64,000 nucleotides of DNA from Actinomycetota bacterium (GCA_020160915.1 JAIUPK010000003.1:62001-126000); one strand, 5' to 3'. Positions 42,568 through 50,437 are shown, numbered from the stretch's first letter. Translations and numbers: made by a program. The notes: generated by a model not told the origin, from the sequence alone.

Positions 42568-43467
42568 ATGCGCGCGGAGAGTTTCTTTGAGCCCTGGGAG
42601 CGGGTAGCAAACGGGTGGGACGAGTGCCTGGGCGAGATAAACAACATCCTGACGATCTCAACGGCACGCCGCGACTTGGCTTGGCGCGGAGTTGCCAACT
42701 CCGCGCACGCCCTTCATAGTTCCCTTTATCGGCGATTCATGTCTGCCAAGAATGTCGCTCCGGATGAAGCCGAGGTCGTGAAGTTCGAGCTTGCACTCTT
42801 GAGTGCGGCCCGCAAGCGCTGGCGCTTTGACAATTTATCCGCGCTTGAGACCTTGGCGCACCTGCAGCACTACGGCGGCCCGACACGACTCCTCGACGTC
42901 TCGTTCAATCCTCTGGTAGCGCTTTGGTTTGCCGTTGAGCAGAAGCACGATGCGGCGGGCGTCGCACGACCTGATACCGATGGTCGACTGATCGTCTTCG
43001 ACGCGACAGATCGGCAAATCGATCTCGATGCCCGATGGGGTGGGCATGAACTCCCATGGACCGCGCAGCCGAATGACAATTGGCGGCGCGGACTCCCCCT
43101 TGTTTGGAGACCGCCGAGCTACAACGACCGGATCCCAGCCCAGAACTCTGCTTTCCTGATTGGCGGCGTTCCGCTCGTTCGGGCCGGCGACAACTCAAAG
43201 TACCGGAAGGCGCCCGGGAATGCTGGCACCGCTGGGTACTGGGCCATCGATGAGGTTAGGCAAGCGACTTCCGTCACCCTCTCGATGAACAGCCTTGAGC
43301 GCCACCCCCAGGCGGGAGCGAAGCCGACCTTCACACTCCGCATTCTGGCGGAGAAGAAGAACGAGGTACGGGCGAAGCTCGAGAATCACTACGGCCTAAA
43401 CGCCGCGTCAATCTATCCAGACCTCTTCGGGCTCGCCCGATATGGTGCAGACCGAATTGCACTGTAG
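42568..43467 (+). CDS. FRG-domain protein
   Basis: 299 residues from ATG 42568, with GAAGGGAGG just upstream. DLAWRGVANSAHALHSSLYRRF and LETLAHLQHYGGPTRLLDVSFNPLVALWFAVE are the two halves of the FRG domain, named for its Phe-Arg-Gly motif. FRG proteins are common in phage-defence and other variable islands, but their biochemical activity is not established. Atypical GC supports transfer. Divergent from the dioxygenase gene. Confidence 0.87.
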   Translation: MRAESFFEPWERVANGWDECLGEINNILTISTARRDLAWRGVANSAHALHSSLYRRFMSAKNVAPDEAEVVKFELALLSAARKRWRFDNLSALETLAHLQHYGGPTRLLDVSFNPLVALWFAVEQKHDAAGVARPDTDGRLIVFDATDRQIDLDARWGGHELPWTAQPNDNWRRGLPLVWRPPSYNDRIPAQNSAFLIGGVPLVRAGDNSKYRKAPGNAGTAGYWAIDEVRQATSVTLSMNSLERHPQAGAKPTFTLRILAEKKNEVRAKLENHYGLNAASIYPDLFGLARYGADRIAL

Positions 43468-43652
43468 GCATCCCGCAACAGTGAGTCCATGCCCTCCTAT
43501 CGGTTGGGTCGCCACTTACAAACAGCAGCCTCTCCGCCCCGCGTCGGGTGCGCCATCTGTTGGAGGACTATGGAGCAGACAGTCGCGGAAGGGGTTGGCT
43601 GGAGGGGGGGGCCCGCAGTGACTCCTGCTTGGACTTTTCGTAAGCTTGCGTC

Positions 43653-44282
43653 ATGTCCGGCAATGAATGGGTGAAACTCTGGGCGACCCCAGAGAGCAGA
43701 GACCACTCGAGAACCTCTTGGGATGAACGCGACGAGAGAACGTCGGTCCGCGTCACCCTTGCAGAAGAGTCGGAGGTTTCGATCGGCGACTACAGCTCCA
43801 ATGTTGAGGATGTGTCTGTTCTTCTCGTCTTCTGCGCCTTTCTCGGCTCGGACGACAACGTGTTCCAGGTACGCGAAACTGACCTTGAGAAGATCAGAGT
43901 GGTGCGTAGTACCTACGGAAGCCCCCTTGACCTCTTGATGACTGTTGGTGGGATTGCAGGTGCAGTGATAATCGGCGCCAACGGTCTGGCAAAAATACTT
44001 AAGACCGTTGCTGAAGCCTTCAAGGCTCATCAAGAAGGAATCGGACAGAGGCAAGTGAACCGCCGCGAGCGCGAGAAGTACGACGAGAAAATACTCGCGT
44101 CAGCCTTCAGGGAGTCCCTTGCTGGGCTTGAGCCACAAGAGCGAAAACAGCTCAGGAAGATCGTGAAGCGCCTGGATGGCAAGGGGCGAGAAGCTCGCTT
44201 GGCCCGTGCACTTGCGAATCTCACCGCCAAGTCGGTGGAAGTCCGCATCGACGACCCGGACGACCGTTCAAAGCGCCGTTGA
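43653..44282 (+). CDS. orphan protein with one membrane segment
   Basis: 209 residues, no domain recognised. A polar N-terminal half (1-90) is followed by a Gly-rich hydrophobic segment (LDLLMTVGGIAGAVIIGANGLAKIL, about 92-116) and a long, strongly charged helical C-terminal part (RREREKYDEKILASAFRESL... KRLDGKGREARLARALANL). Lower GC, in the same island as the FRG gene, 185 bases after it. An effector, anchor or scaffold are all possible. Confidence 0.68.
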   Translation: MSGNEWVKLWATPESRDHSRTSWDERDERTSVRVTLAEESEVSIGDYSSNVEDVSVLLVFCAFLGSDDNVFQVRETDLEKIRVVRSTYGSPLDLLMTVGGIAGAVIIGANGLAKILKTVAEAFKAHQEGIGQRQVNRREREKYDEKILASAFRESLAGLEPQERKQLRKIVKRLDGKGREARLARALANLTAKSVEVRIDDPDDRSKRR

Positions 44283-44322
44283 CAAATAACCGCAACTCTT
44301 CTCCGCGGTATCAGCAGGCCTG

Positions 44323-45855
44323 ATGAGCTGCGATAGCTGGTACGACGAGTACGCTCACCCCGTGGCATCCACCCCACTCACGACCGACGTAGTGATCGTC
44401 GGCGCCGGCCCCACCGGCCTGATGGCCGCGACCGTGCTCGCGCGGCTTGGGGTCGACCACGTCATCATCGACGAGAAGCTCGAGCCGACGACGGAGTCGC
44501 GCGCGGTCGGGGTGCAGGCGCGCACGCTCGAGATCTACGAGCAGCTGGGGATCGTCGACGAGGTGCTCGCCGAGGCGACGAAGGCCGACGCCCTCTCACC
44601 CGGGTACCTGAAGCGGGCGTACGCGAACATTCCGCTGCCCACGCTTGGTGCCGAGACGACCAACTACCCGTACATGTCGATCATTGAGCAGAGCAAGAAT
44701 GAGGCGCTGTTGGTGCGGGCGCATGAGGCGCTGGGTGGGGAGGTGGTGTGGGGGCGGAAGGTTGACGCGGTTGAGAGTGACGGGCGTGGAGTGCTGGTTT
44801 CGACTGGCGCGGTTACTGGAGGTGAGGTCTCGACAGGCTCGACCCGCCTGAAAGCGAAGTACCTCATCGCCGCAGACGGGGCGGGGTCGGCGGTGCGGCG
44901 GATGCGCGGCATCGGCTTCGAGGGAACGACCAGCGCGCACACCTTCTTCGTGGTGGACGCGGCCGACGTGCGGGGCATGCGCGACACCTCCGTGAATATC
45001 CGGCTCGGGCGCGGTGAGATGTTGCTCGCGTTCCCGATGGGGCAGGGGCGCGATGCCCGGCTGATCGGGGTGGTTCCGGGCGAGCATCCGGAGGCCGACT
45101 TGGAGGCGCCCCTGCGCGCGAAGCTCGCCGACACCTACGGCGTCACCTGGGGCGACACCCGCTGGCTGAGCACCTACCGCGTGCACCACCGGGTCGCCGA
45201 GCGGCTGCGCGACGGGCCCGTGTTCCTGGCCGGGGATGCCGCGCACGTGCACTCCCCCGTCGGCGCGCAGGGCATGAACACCGGGCTGCAAGACGCCCAC
45301 AACCTCGCCTGCAAGATCGCCGACGTGCTGCAGGGTCGCGCGGATGACGCGTACCTCGACGCCTACGAGGCCGAGCGCCGGCCGGTTGCCGAGCACGTGA
45401 TCGCGTTCACGGAGCGGGTGTTCGGGCTCGTGACATCCGACCGCCGGGGTGTGCAGACCGCGATCCGGATGCTCGTGCCGATCGTCGCGCCGGTAATGGG
45501 GTTTCTGGCGCCGCGACTGCCCCTCGGACGACGCGTGTTCGGCTACGTGTCGCAGACACGCATCCGCTATCGGATGCCCGGGGCCGACCCGCGCGACAGC
45601 GTCGTCGGTAGGCGGCTGCCGCCCTTCGCGCACAACCACGACGCACTGAGGGATTTCACGTGGCAGGTGCACACCTACGGAGCCGTCGACCGGCGGCTCG
45701 CTGACGCGGTCGGGCTTCCCGTGCACGAGTATCCCGCGCCCGTGCGGGGGCCGTTGCGCGCGGGGTGGATGTACCTCGTCCGCCCTGACGGGTTCGTGGC
45801 GGCGGCCGGGGTCACCGCGGCGCCGCTGGTCGCGGCGCTCCCTCGGCGCAGCTAG
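44323..45855 (+). CDS. FAD-dependent aromatic-ring monooxygenase
   Basis: Up to 510 residues of the PheA/TetX-type flavoprotein group. Dinucleotide-binding VVIVGAGPTGLMAATVLARLG near the N terminus, ADGAGSAVRRMRGI, and the second FAD motif VFLAGDAAHVHSPVGAQGMNTGLQDAHNL. Such enzymes hydroxylate phenols, polyketides or antibiotics using NADPH; the substrate is unknown. GTG 44362 is an alternative start 13 codons on. Residues near 165 (GGEVSTGSTR) are encoded by a family B-like repeat at about 44824-44844. Confidence 0.9.
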   Translation: MSCDSWYDEYAHPVASTPLTTDVVIVGAGPTGLMAATVLARLGVDHVIIDEKLEPTTESRAVGVQARTLEIYEQLGIVDEVLAEATKADALSPGYLKRAYANIPLPTLGAETTNYPYMSIIEQSKNEALLVRAHEALGGEVVWGRKVDAVESDGRGVLVSTGAVTGGEVSTGSTRLKAKYLIAADGAGSAVRRMRGIGFEGTTSAHTFFVVDAADVRGMRDTSVNIRLGRGEMLLAFPMGQGRDARLIGVVPGEHPEADLEAPLRAKLADTYGVTWGDTRWLSTYRVHHRVAERLRDGPVFLAGDAAHVHSPVGAQGMNTGLQDAHNLACKIADVLQGRADDAYLDAYEAERRPVAEHVIAFTERVFGLVTSDRRGVQTAIRMLVPIVAPVMGFLAPRLPLGRRVFGYVSQTRIRYRMPGADPRDSVVGRRLPPFAHNHDALRDFTWQVHTYGAVDRRLADAVGLPVHEYPAPVRGPLRAGWMYLVRPDGFVAAAGVTAAPLVAALPRRS

Positions 45856-46118
45856 TCTGCGCTCTTGCCTGGTTTCGGCCCGAACTTGCGGTGTGCCGCC
45901 TGTTTCGAGGTGTTGAGGACCATGGCGATTGAACCCCACGAGAGGCCAGCCTCTTTGGCTGCCGCAACGGCGGCCTCGAGTTGAGCTTCCGCTGCCTCGA
46001 TAGCACCGAGCGCCTGCCCGATTGCGCGGAGCGGACCGGCGTCGTGCACGAGGATCGTGCCGGGGTCGAGCTGGTCTAGCCAAGCCTCGACGTCGGACTC
46101 AGTGCGTGTCTTCGCCAT
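45852..46118 (-). CDS. small HTH-like protein, possible antitoxin
   Basis: 88 residues. An N-terminal acidic helix region and an alanine-rich helix (AIGAIEAAEAQLEAAVAAAKEAG) lead into a helix-turn-helix-like end LSWGSIAMVLNTSKQAAHRKFG. It starts two bases after the upstream small gene ends, with its ribosome site AGGAGG inside that gene's last codons. Order and size suggest a toxin-antitoxin pair or a small regulator pair. The end overlaps the monooxygenase stop on the other strand. Confidence 0.68.
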   Translation of the reverse strand: MAKTRTESDVEAWLDQLDPGTILVHDAGPLRAIGQALGAIEAAEAQLEAAVAAAKEAGLSWGSIAMVLNTSKQAAHRKFGPKPGKSAD

Positions 46119-46120
46119 TC

Positions 46121-46366
46121 CTACCTCCTAACGGTCAACAAATGAAAGAACTTGGGACGAAGGCGATCGGCGTGGATCACCAATACGGGGTCCGACGCAG
46201 GAACGCCGACAATCTCGAGCAGCACCCCACTCATGTCAGGCCCGATGGTGAGGCGCCGATCCTCGCCGTCGAATTCGACCTCAAGGGCAACCATGGCGTT
46301 TCGCAGGGCGTGGAGAATATCCGCCTGCGAGACACCGTGTCTGCTGGCGCTCGCTGCGAAGTCCAT
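46121..46366 (-). CDS. small toxin-like protein
   Basis: 81 residues: MDFAASASRHGVSQADILHALRNAM, then a beta-rich half RRLTIGPDMSGVLLEIVGV and DPVLVIHADRLRPKFFHLL. The pattern (SARRHGI... IGP... LLEIV... IIHAMPLRPKF) recurs in small proteins adjacent to HTH antitoxins and is BrnT/RelE-like in layout. Tightly coupled to the following HTH-like gene. Toxicity is inferred. Confidence 0.65.
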   Translation of the reverse strand: MDFAASASRHGVSQADILHALRNAMVALEVEFDGEDRRLTIGPDMSGVLLEIVGVPASDPVLVIHADRLRPKFFHLLTVRR

Positions 46367-46484
46367 CGCGTCAACATACTGATGACGCTACGCCCGCACG
46401 TTCGTGATGGCAAGGCCGGTGGAATCGCGAGGTGCGACCGTCGTGTTGGGGAGCAGCGGCGCTCCCCGGCGTACGCTCTAACCC

Positions 46485-46715
46485 ATGTCTGACGTGCTGC
46501 TCGCGGTGATCGTCGTGCTGGGTGCCGCCGCTGTGATGGCCGGGCTCGCGGTTCTCGCGGTGCGGGTGCGCCGCCGCGGCACGGCCGGCCCCGCGATCGG
46601 CGCGGCGATGGCAGCCTACGACGAGGCGATGCACTCGACGGCGCACGACCAGTTCGTGGAGATGCAGGCGGAGGCCGACCGGGTAAAGCCCGCGCCGACG
46701 CCCGACAAGCGCTGA
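46485..46715 (+). CDS. small single-pass membrane protein
   Basis: 76 residues: MSDVLLAVIVVLGAAAVMAGLAVLAVRVRRRG is a membrane helix with a basic stop, followed by a soluble tail AYDEAMHSTAHDQFVEMQAEADR. Similar short proteins are found in many actinobacteria without a known role. A 7-bp hairpin (GGGGAGC/GCTCCCC, 46448-46467) lies upstream. Confidence 0.7.
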   Translation: MSDVLLAVIVVLGAAAVMAGLAVLAVRVRRRGTAGPAIGAAMAAYDEAMHSTAHDQFVEMQAEADRVKPAPTPDKR

Positions 46716-46757
46716 GTCGGCACGGCGTCCGCCCGGCCAGCCGCGACTCAGTCGCTA

Positions 46758-46849
46758 TTGATGTCAGCTTTTCTTGACATCAAGTCGTCAATGCTTTACA
46801 TTTCTGGATGTCAAACAAACTATACAGATTGGTAAGAATTCATGACATC
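46758..46849 (+). promoter_or_regulatory. promoter with four TGACATC/GATGTCA half-sites
   Basis: TTGACA (46774-46779) and TACATT (46797-46802) are spaced 17 bases, a good sigma-70-type promoter. The -35 box is inside a perfect inverted repeat TTGATGTCA (46758-46766) / TGACATCAA (46775-46783). Further half-sites GATGTCA (46807-46813) and TGACATC (46843-46849, over the start codon) follow. A repressor bound across this region would block the DUF4386 gene. Confidence 0.75.
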
Positions 46850-47531
46850 CTCAGCCTCCACCCCCGTGGCCACTGCCTCATACAAGACGGGCATCCGCCA
46901 CGCCAGCCTCGTCGCCGGAATCGCACTCGCCCTCATGGCCGTGCTCGCCGGGGTCGCCAACTTCGCCGTCATCACACCGCTGGTCACTCCGGGCGACGCC
47001 TCAGCCACCGCGACCGCCATCGCCGCATCCGAGCCTCTGTTCCGCGGTGCCATCGCGATGCTCGTAGTCGTCGTACTCCTCGACCTCATCGTCGCCGCCG
47101 CGCTTCGCACCGTCTTCGCCTCGGTCAACGCCGCCCTCTCCTCGGCGGCCGGCTGGTTCCGCGTCGCCTACTCGGCGGTGTTCCTCGTGGCGATCGCGCA
47201 GCTGGCCATCGCGGTCACGCAACTCGACACTCCCGACGCGGCCCTCGCATCCATCACGGCTTTCACGACCATCTGGCATGTCTCGCTGATCATCTTCGCC
47301 GGACACCTGCTGCTGGTGGGCTACCTGGCATTCCGCTCAGGATTCGTGCCTCGCGTGTTCGGCATCCTTCTGCTGATCGCCGGCGCCGGATACCTCGTCG
47401 ACGGCTTCATGGCGGTGCTCGTCGCGCAGCCGCCGTTCACGCTCGCCGCCGTCACCTTCGTCGGCGAAGTCGCGCTGATCTTCTGGCTGCTCATCGCAGG
47501 CGGACGCGGTCGCTCGGCGGCCATTGCCTGA
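46842..47531 (+). CDS. DUF4386-like integral membrane protein
   Basis: 229 residues, six or seven membrane helices: for example HASLVAGIALALMAVLAGVANFAVI, AIAMLVVVVLLDLIVAAAL and VFGILLLIAGAGYLVDGFMAVL. The pattern LVGYLAFRSGFVPRVFGILLLIAGAGYLVD is characteristic of DUF4386. The role is unknown; members are often next to MarR/PadR-type regulators. Its AT-rich promoter and repeated half-sites show tight regulation, though no regulator gene is adjacent. Confidence 0.85.
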   Translation: MTSSASTPVATASYKTGIRHASLVAGIALALMAVLAGVANFAVITPLVTPGDASATATAIAASEPLFRGAIAMLVVVVLLDLIVAAALRTVFASVNAALSSAAGWFRVAYSAVFLVAIAQLAIAVTQLDTPDAALASITAFTTIWHVSLIIFAGHLLLVGYLAFRSGFVPRVFGILLLIAGAGYLVDGFMAVLVAQPPFTLAAVTFVGEVALIFWLLIAGGRGRSAAIA

Positions 47532-47534
47532 TCG

Positions 47535-48080
47535 CTAGCGCCGCACGTACCTCGAGTACACCACCCCACTGCCGGCGAACGAGCGCGACTCCACGAGCCG
47601 CAGGTCGACGCGCACACCGGTCGGCATGAACGGGATGCCGCCACCCACGCTCACTGGGAACACCAGCGTGTAGAACTCGTCCACCAGGCCGAGCCGCAGC
47701 GCTGCCGACGCGAGGGTGGGTCCGCCGATCGACACCCGTCCGGGCAGGGCGCGCACCAGGTCGACGTCGAAGGCGGGCTCGATGCGGGTGCGTGCGGTGG
47801 ACACCGACGCGAGAGTAGTCGAGAAGACGATCTTGTCGGCCGCGCGCCACAGGCGGGCGAAGTCATCCATCACCGGTTCGTCGGGATCGGACGGCATCGT
47901 GTCCCAAGCGGACATGACCTCGTACATGCGGCGGCCGTAGAGGTAGGTGCCGGTGTCGCGCTCGAGGTCGTTGACGAAGGCGTGCACCTCGGCGTCGGGC
48001 GCGGCCCAGTCGAAGTTGCCGCCCGCGTCGCCGGTGTAGCCGTCGAGCGACATGAGCGCGCCGTAGATCAGGGTGCCCAT
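47535..48080 (-). CDS. dihydrofolate-reductase-fold (RibD C-terminal) protein
   Basis: 181 residues. LIYGALMSLDGYTGD at the start, TYLYGRRMYEVMSAW, and VSIGGPTLASAALRLGLVDEFYTLVFPVSVGGGIPFM are the RibD C-terminal/DHFR-like segments that bind NADPH. These stand-alone proteins act as reductases of unknown substrate and are frequent in actinobacteria. Its start overlaps the stop of the upstream gene (TGATG), so the two are coupled. Confidence 0.88.
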   Translation of the reverse strand: MGTLIYGALMSLDGYTGDAGGNFDWAAPDAEVHAFVNDLERDTGTYLYGRRMYEVMSAWDTMPSDPDEPVMDDFARLWRAADKIVFSTTLASVSTARTRIEPAFDVDLVRALPGRVSIGGPTLASAALRLGLVDEFYTLVFPVSVGGGIPFMPTGVRVDLRLVESRSFAGSGVVYSRYVRR

Positions 48081-48436
48081 CAGCTGTCCACCACTCCCAC
48101 GAACCGCGAGCCGACGCCGTCGAACTCCTCGCGGTACAGGCCGGCGGCCGGGTCCGGCAGGTCGAGCGGCGAGTGGTCAGCACAGCTCAGGTACGTGAAC
48201 GCCGGCCACCACTTCTTGGGCCGCGCGCGCTCGGTCGCGCCGCACACGTCGCAGCGCAGCTCCACCCAGACGGGCTTGGCGCCCGTGCGGTTCGCGCGGG
48301 ACTGCGCCAGCCAGGGCGGGGGGTTCGTGTCGAGGGCGGCGAGCTCCTGCTCGGTCATGCGGGTCGGGATGCCGTGCCGCGTCGCCATCTCGAGCGGAAT
48401 GTCGAGGCGCTGGGCGGCTTCGCGGCGGGAGATCAC
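48080..48436 (-). CDS. conserved actinobacterial protein of unknown function
   Basis: About 118 residues from GTG 48436 (VISRREAAQRLDIPLEMA); an ATG ten codons upstream is possible. The N-terminal part resembles a helix-turn-helix (REAAQRLDIPLEMATRHGIPTRM). VWVELRCDVCGATERARPKKWWPAFTYLSCADH contains Cys and His residues that could bind a metal. No named domain recalled. Cotranslated with the RibD-like gene. Confidence 0.72.
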   Translation of the reverse strand: MISRREAAQRLDIPLEMATRHGIPTRMTEQELAALDTNPPPWLAQSRANRTGAKPVWVELRCDVCGATERARPKKWWPAFTYLSCADHSPLDLPDPAAGLYREEFDGVGSRFVGVVDS

Positions 48437-48486
48437 AGTTCCATTGTGGTGGGTGCGCAGCAGCATCCCGTGTGTACGCTGTCAAC

Positions 48487-48888
48487 ATGACCACCACCTG
48501 GCCCGGACCCATCTCCGCCATCACGATCTTCGTCGACGACCTGCCCGCCGCGCTCGAGTTCTACGACCGCGCCTTCGGCCTGCCGCGGCACTGGGAGGAC
48601 GAGTCGTCGGCGGTCTACAACTTCGGCAACACGTTGATCAATGTGCTCGTGTCATCCCAGGCCCCCGAACTGATCGAGCCGCGCCCGGTGGCGCCCGAGT
48701 CCGCTGGGTCGCGGGTGCAGTTCACGCTGAGTGTCGATGACGTGGATGCCACGGCCGCCGGCCTCGCAGCCCGAAACGTTGCGCTACTCAACGGGCCCGT
48801 GGACCGGCCGTGGGGAATCCGCACAGCCGCATTCGCCGACCCCGCCGGACACGTCTGGGAGATCGCCGGGCCGATCGCGGGCGCGTAG
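48487..48888 (+). CDS. VOC-family (glyoxalase/bleomycin-resistance fold) protein
   Basis: 133 residues from ATG 48487. ISAITIFVDDLPAALEFYDRAFGLP starts the first beta-alpha-beta-beta-beta unit; VDDVDATAAGLAARNVALLNGPVDRPWGIRTAAFADPAGHVWEIAG is the second, ending in the usual Glu metal ligand. Members include glyoxalases, dioxygenases and drug-binding proteins; which one this is cannot be told. Confidence 0.88.
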   Translation: MTTTWPGPISAITIFVDDLPAALEFYDRAFGLPRHWEDESSAVYNFGNTLINVLVSSQAPELIEPRPVAPESAGSRVQFTLSVDDVDATAAGLAARNVALLNGPVDRPWGIRTAAFADPAGHVWEIAGPIAGA

Positions 48889-48938
48889 CCTGAGCCGCCG
48901 GGGCGCCGGGGCCGCTGCGCGTCGGCCGGCTGAAGCGG

Positions 48939-50147
48939 CTAGCCGACCAACTGCCCGTGCAGCTGCTGCTGCACTTGCAGCGCAAGACGGCGAAGAAGAA
49001 CCTCGTCGATCTGGCTCGCGCGGCGCGGTTCCTGGTCGAACACGCACAAGGCTCCGATGGGCTCACCGCCGGGCGCCTCGATGGGGAACCCCGCATAGAA
49101 CCTGATGTGCGGATCGCCCACCACGTAGGGGTTGTCGGCGAAGCGGGCGTCGGTCGTGGCATCCGGAACGATCAGAGCACCGCGCCCCTGAATGGTGAAA
49201 TTGCAGAACGTGCTGGCGCGATCGAGCGTGTCGTAGTCGAGGCCGACATGCACGACGTGGCGCGACGTGTCCCCGTCGAGCACGCTCAGCACTGCGCCGC
49301 TCGTGCCGAACAGCTCGCGGGCCAGGTCGACGATGCGTCGCACCTGATCGTCGACGACCACCTCGAAACTGTCCACGGCGAGCTGGCGCTGCTCCTCGTT
49401 GATGTAGCCGACCGACCGCACAGACACGCGGGCCGGATGACGCCGCGCCCACGTCACCGCGGGCGCCATGATCTCGGCGATCACGTCGGCCGCCACCCGG
49501 TAGTCCTCACCGGCGGGCACGTCGCGCTGCCGCGGAATCACCGGCTCATTGAGCGACACGAACTGCGCCCGCGGACGCTCTGCGCACAGCTCGGAGGAGA
49601 CGCGGTCGAGCTTGGCCGCGTGGCGCTGCGCGATCAGACCCATCGGACCAAGCCGCGCCGGCATCGAATGCATGGGTGGCACACCGAGCACGATGACCGC
49701 GGTGCCGGGGGTGGTGTGCACGGTGAGATGGTCGAGCAGCTGGCCGATGCTGCGGCGCCATCCGCTGAGGGAGGCCAGGTCGAGCGCCTCGTAGAGGCCC
49801 ACGGCAACGACGATCGCCTCGTAGCGCCAGAGGGGCATGGCCGCGAGGCGGTCGAGGGCGGATGCCGCAGTCATCCCCGCGCGGGTCACGATGTCGACGT
49901 CCACGCCGCGGTCGGTGCAGTTGGCGAGGGCTCGGGCGAGCATGCCCCCGAGCGAGAGGTCGTAGCTGAACACGCCGAACCCGACGGCCGCGCCGGAGCC
50001 GATCAGCAGCACCCGATCGGCGTCGCTTCCCTCGGCATGTACCTGGGGAACGCCGCGCGGACGCGGGAGCAGCGCCGTGTTCTCCCTGGCCCCCGCGACC
50101 CACCCGCGCATGGCCGGAAGAAGTGCTGCGTCTAGCGGATTTCTCAC
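48939..50147 (-). CDS. SGNH-hydrolase-like domain fused to a GAF domain
   Basis: 402 residues from GTG 50147 (GGGGGAAAG just upstream). The first half has VLLIGSGAAVGFGVFSYDLSLGGMLARAL (block I with Gly-Ser), IVVAVGLYEALDL and VIVLGVPPMHSMP (blocks II-III style), an SGNH/GDSL esterase fold, although the usual GDS is GSG here. The second half (about 240-402) is a GAF domain: FGTSGAVLSVLDGDTSRHVVHVG, FCNFTIQGRGALIVPDATTDARFADNPYVVG, FYAGFPIEAPGGEPIGALCVFD. The fusion suggests an esterase-like module linked to a small-molecule or redox sensor. Confidence 0.82.
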   Translation of the reverse strand: MRNPLDAALLPAMRGWVAGARENTALLPRPRGVPQVHAEGSDADRVLLIGSGAAVGFGVFSYDLSLGGMLARALANCTDRGVDVDIVTRAGMTAASALDRLAAMPLWRYEAIVVAVGLYEALDLASLSGWRRSIGQLLDHLTVHTTPGTAVIVLGVPPMHSMPARLGPMGLIAQRHAAKLDRVSSELCAERPRAQFVSLNEPVIPRQRDVPAGEDYRVAADVIAEIMAPAVTWARRHPARVSVRSVGYINEEQRQLAVDSFEVVVDDQVRRIVDLARELFGTSGAVLSVLDGDTSRHVVHVGLDYDTLDRASTFCNFTIQGRGALIVPDATTDARFADNPYVVGDPHIRFYAGFPIEAPGGEPIGALCVFDQEPRRASQIDEVLLRRLALQVQQQLHGQLVG

Positions 50148-50289
50148 GTTCTTTCCCCCTGCGCAACAGCCTAGGTGTGGGCTGTGAATCCGCTGCGCCC
50201 CCCTTAGGGTTACGGAGTTGGCGGAATGGGGTACAAGAAGGCGGGCGGCGTGTTCGGTGCTGGGCTCGAGGGGCTGGCTGACTGCGCTG

Positions 50290-50370
50290 GCTCCTCTCCG
50301 GCCGCTCCTCTCCGCGGCTCCTCTCCGCCCGCTCCTCTCCGCGCTCCACTCCGGCCGCTCCTCTCCGCGC
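50290..50370. repeat. six-copy tandem repeat, 12-14 base period
   Basis: GCTCCTCTCCG occurs six times (starts 50290, 50304, 50317, 50331, 50343 with one change, 50357), separated by 1-3 G/C bases. It lies in the 290-base gap between the SGNH-GAF gene and the HNH gene, which holds no other ORF I can support. The minus strand is purine rich. Confidence 0.9.
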
Positions 50371-50402
50371 CAAATCTGTGGAAAAGACTTCTTCACATTC
50401 AC

Positions 50403-50418
50403 TAGAACATATGTTCGA
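50403..50418 (+). promoter_or_regulatory. LexA (SOS) box
   Basis: TAGAACATATGTTCGA matches the actinobacterial/Gram-positive SOS box TCGAAC-N4-GTTCGA at 11 of 12 specified positions, 20 bases before the HNH gene start. GAACATATGTTC is a perfect 12-base palindrome. It predicts induction of the HNH gene by DNA damage. Confidence 0.75.
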
Positions 50419-50437
50419 ATGATGGGAGAATTGACCC

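Noticed and set aside
43468-43652. tRNA or attachment site at the edge of the lower-GC island
   Set aside because: No cloverleaf, no CCA end and no direct repeat matching the other island edge near 40850 was seen.
50290-50370. CRISPR array
   Set aside because: Repeat units are 11 bases with 1-3 base gaps; no spacers and no cas genes.
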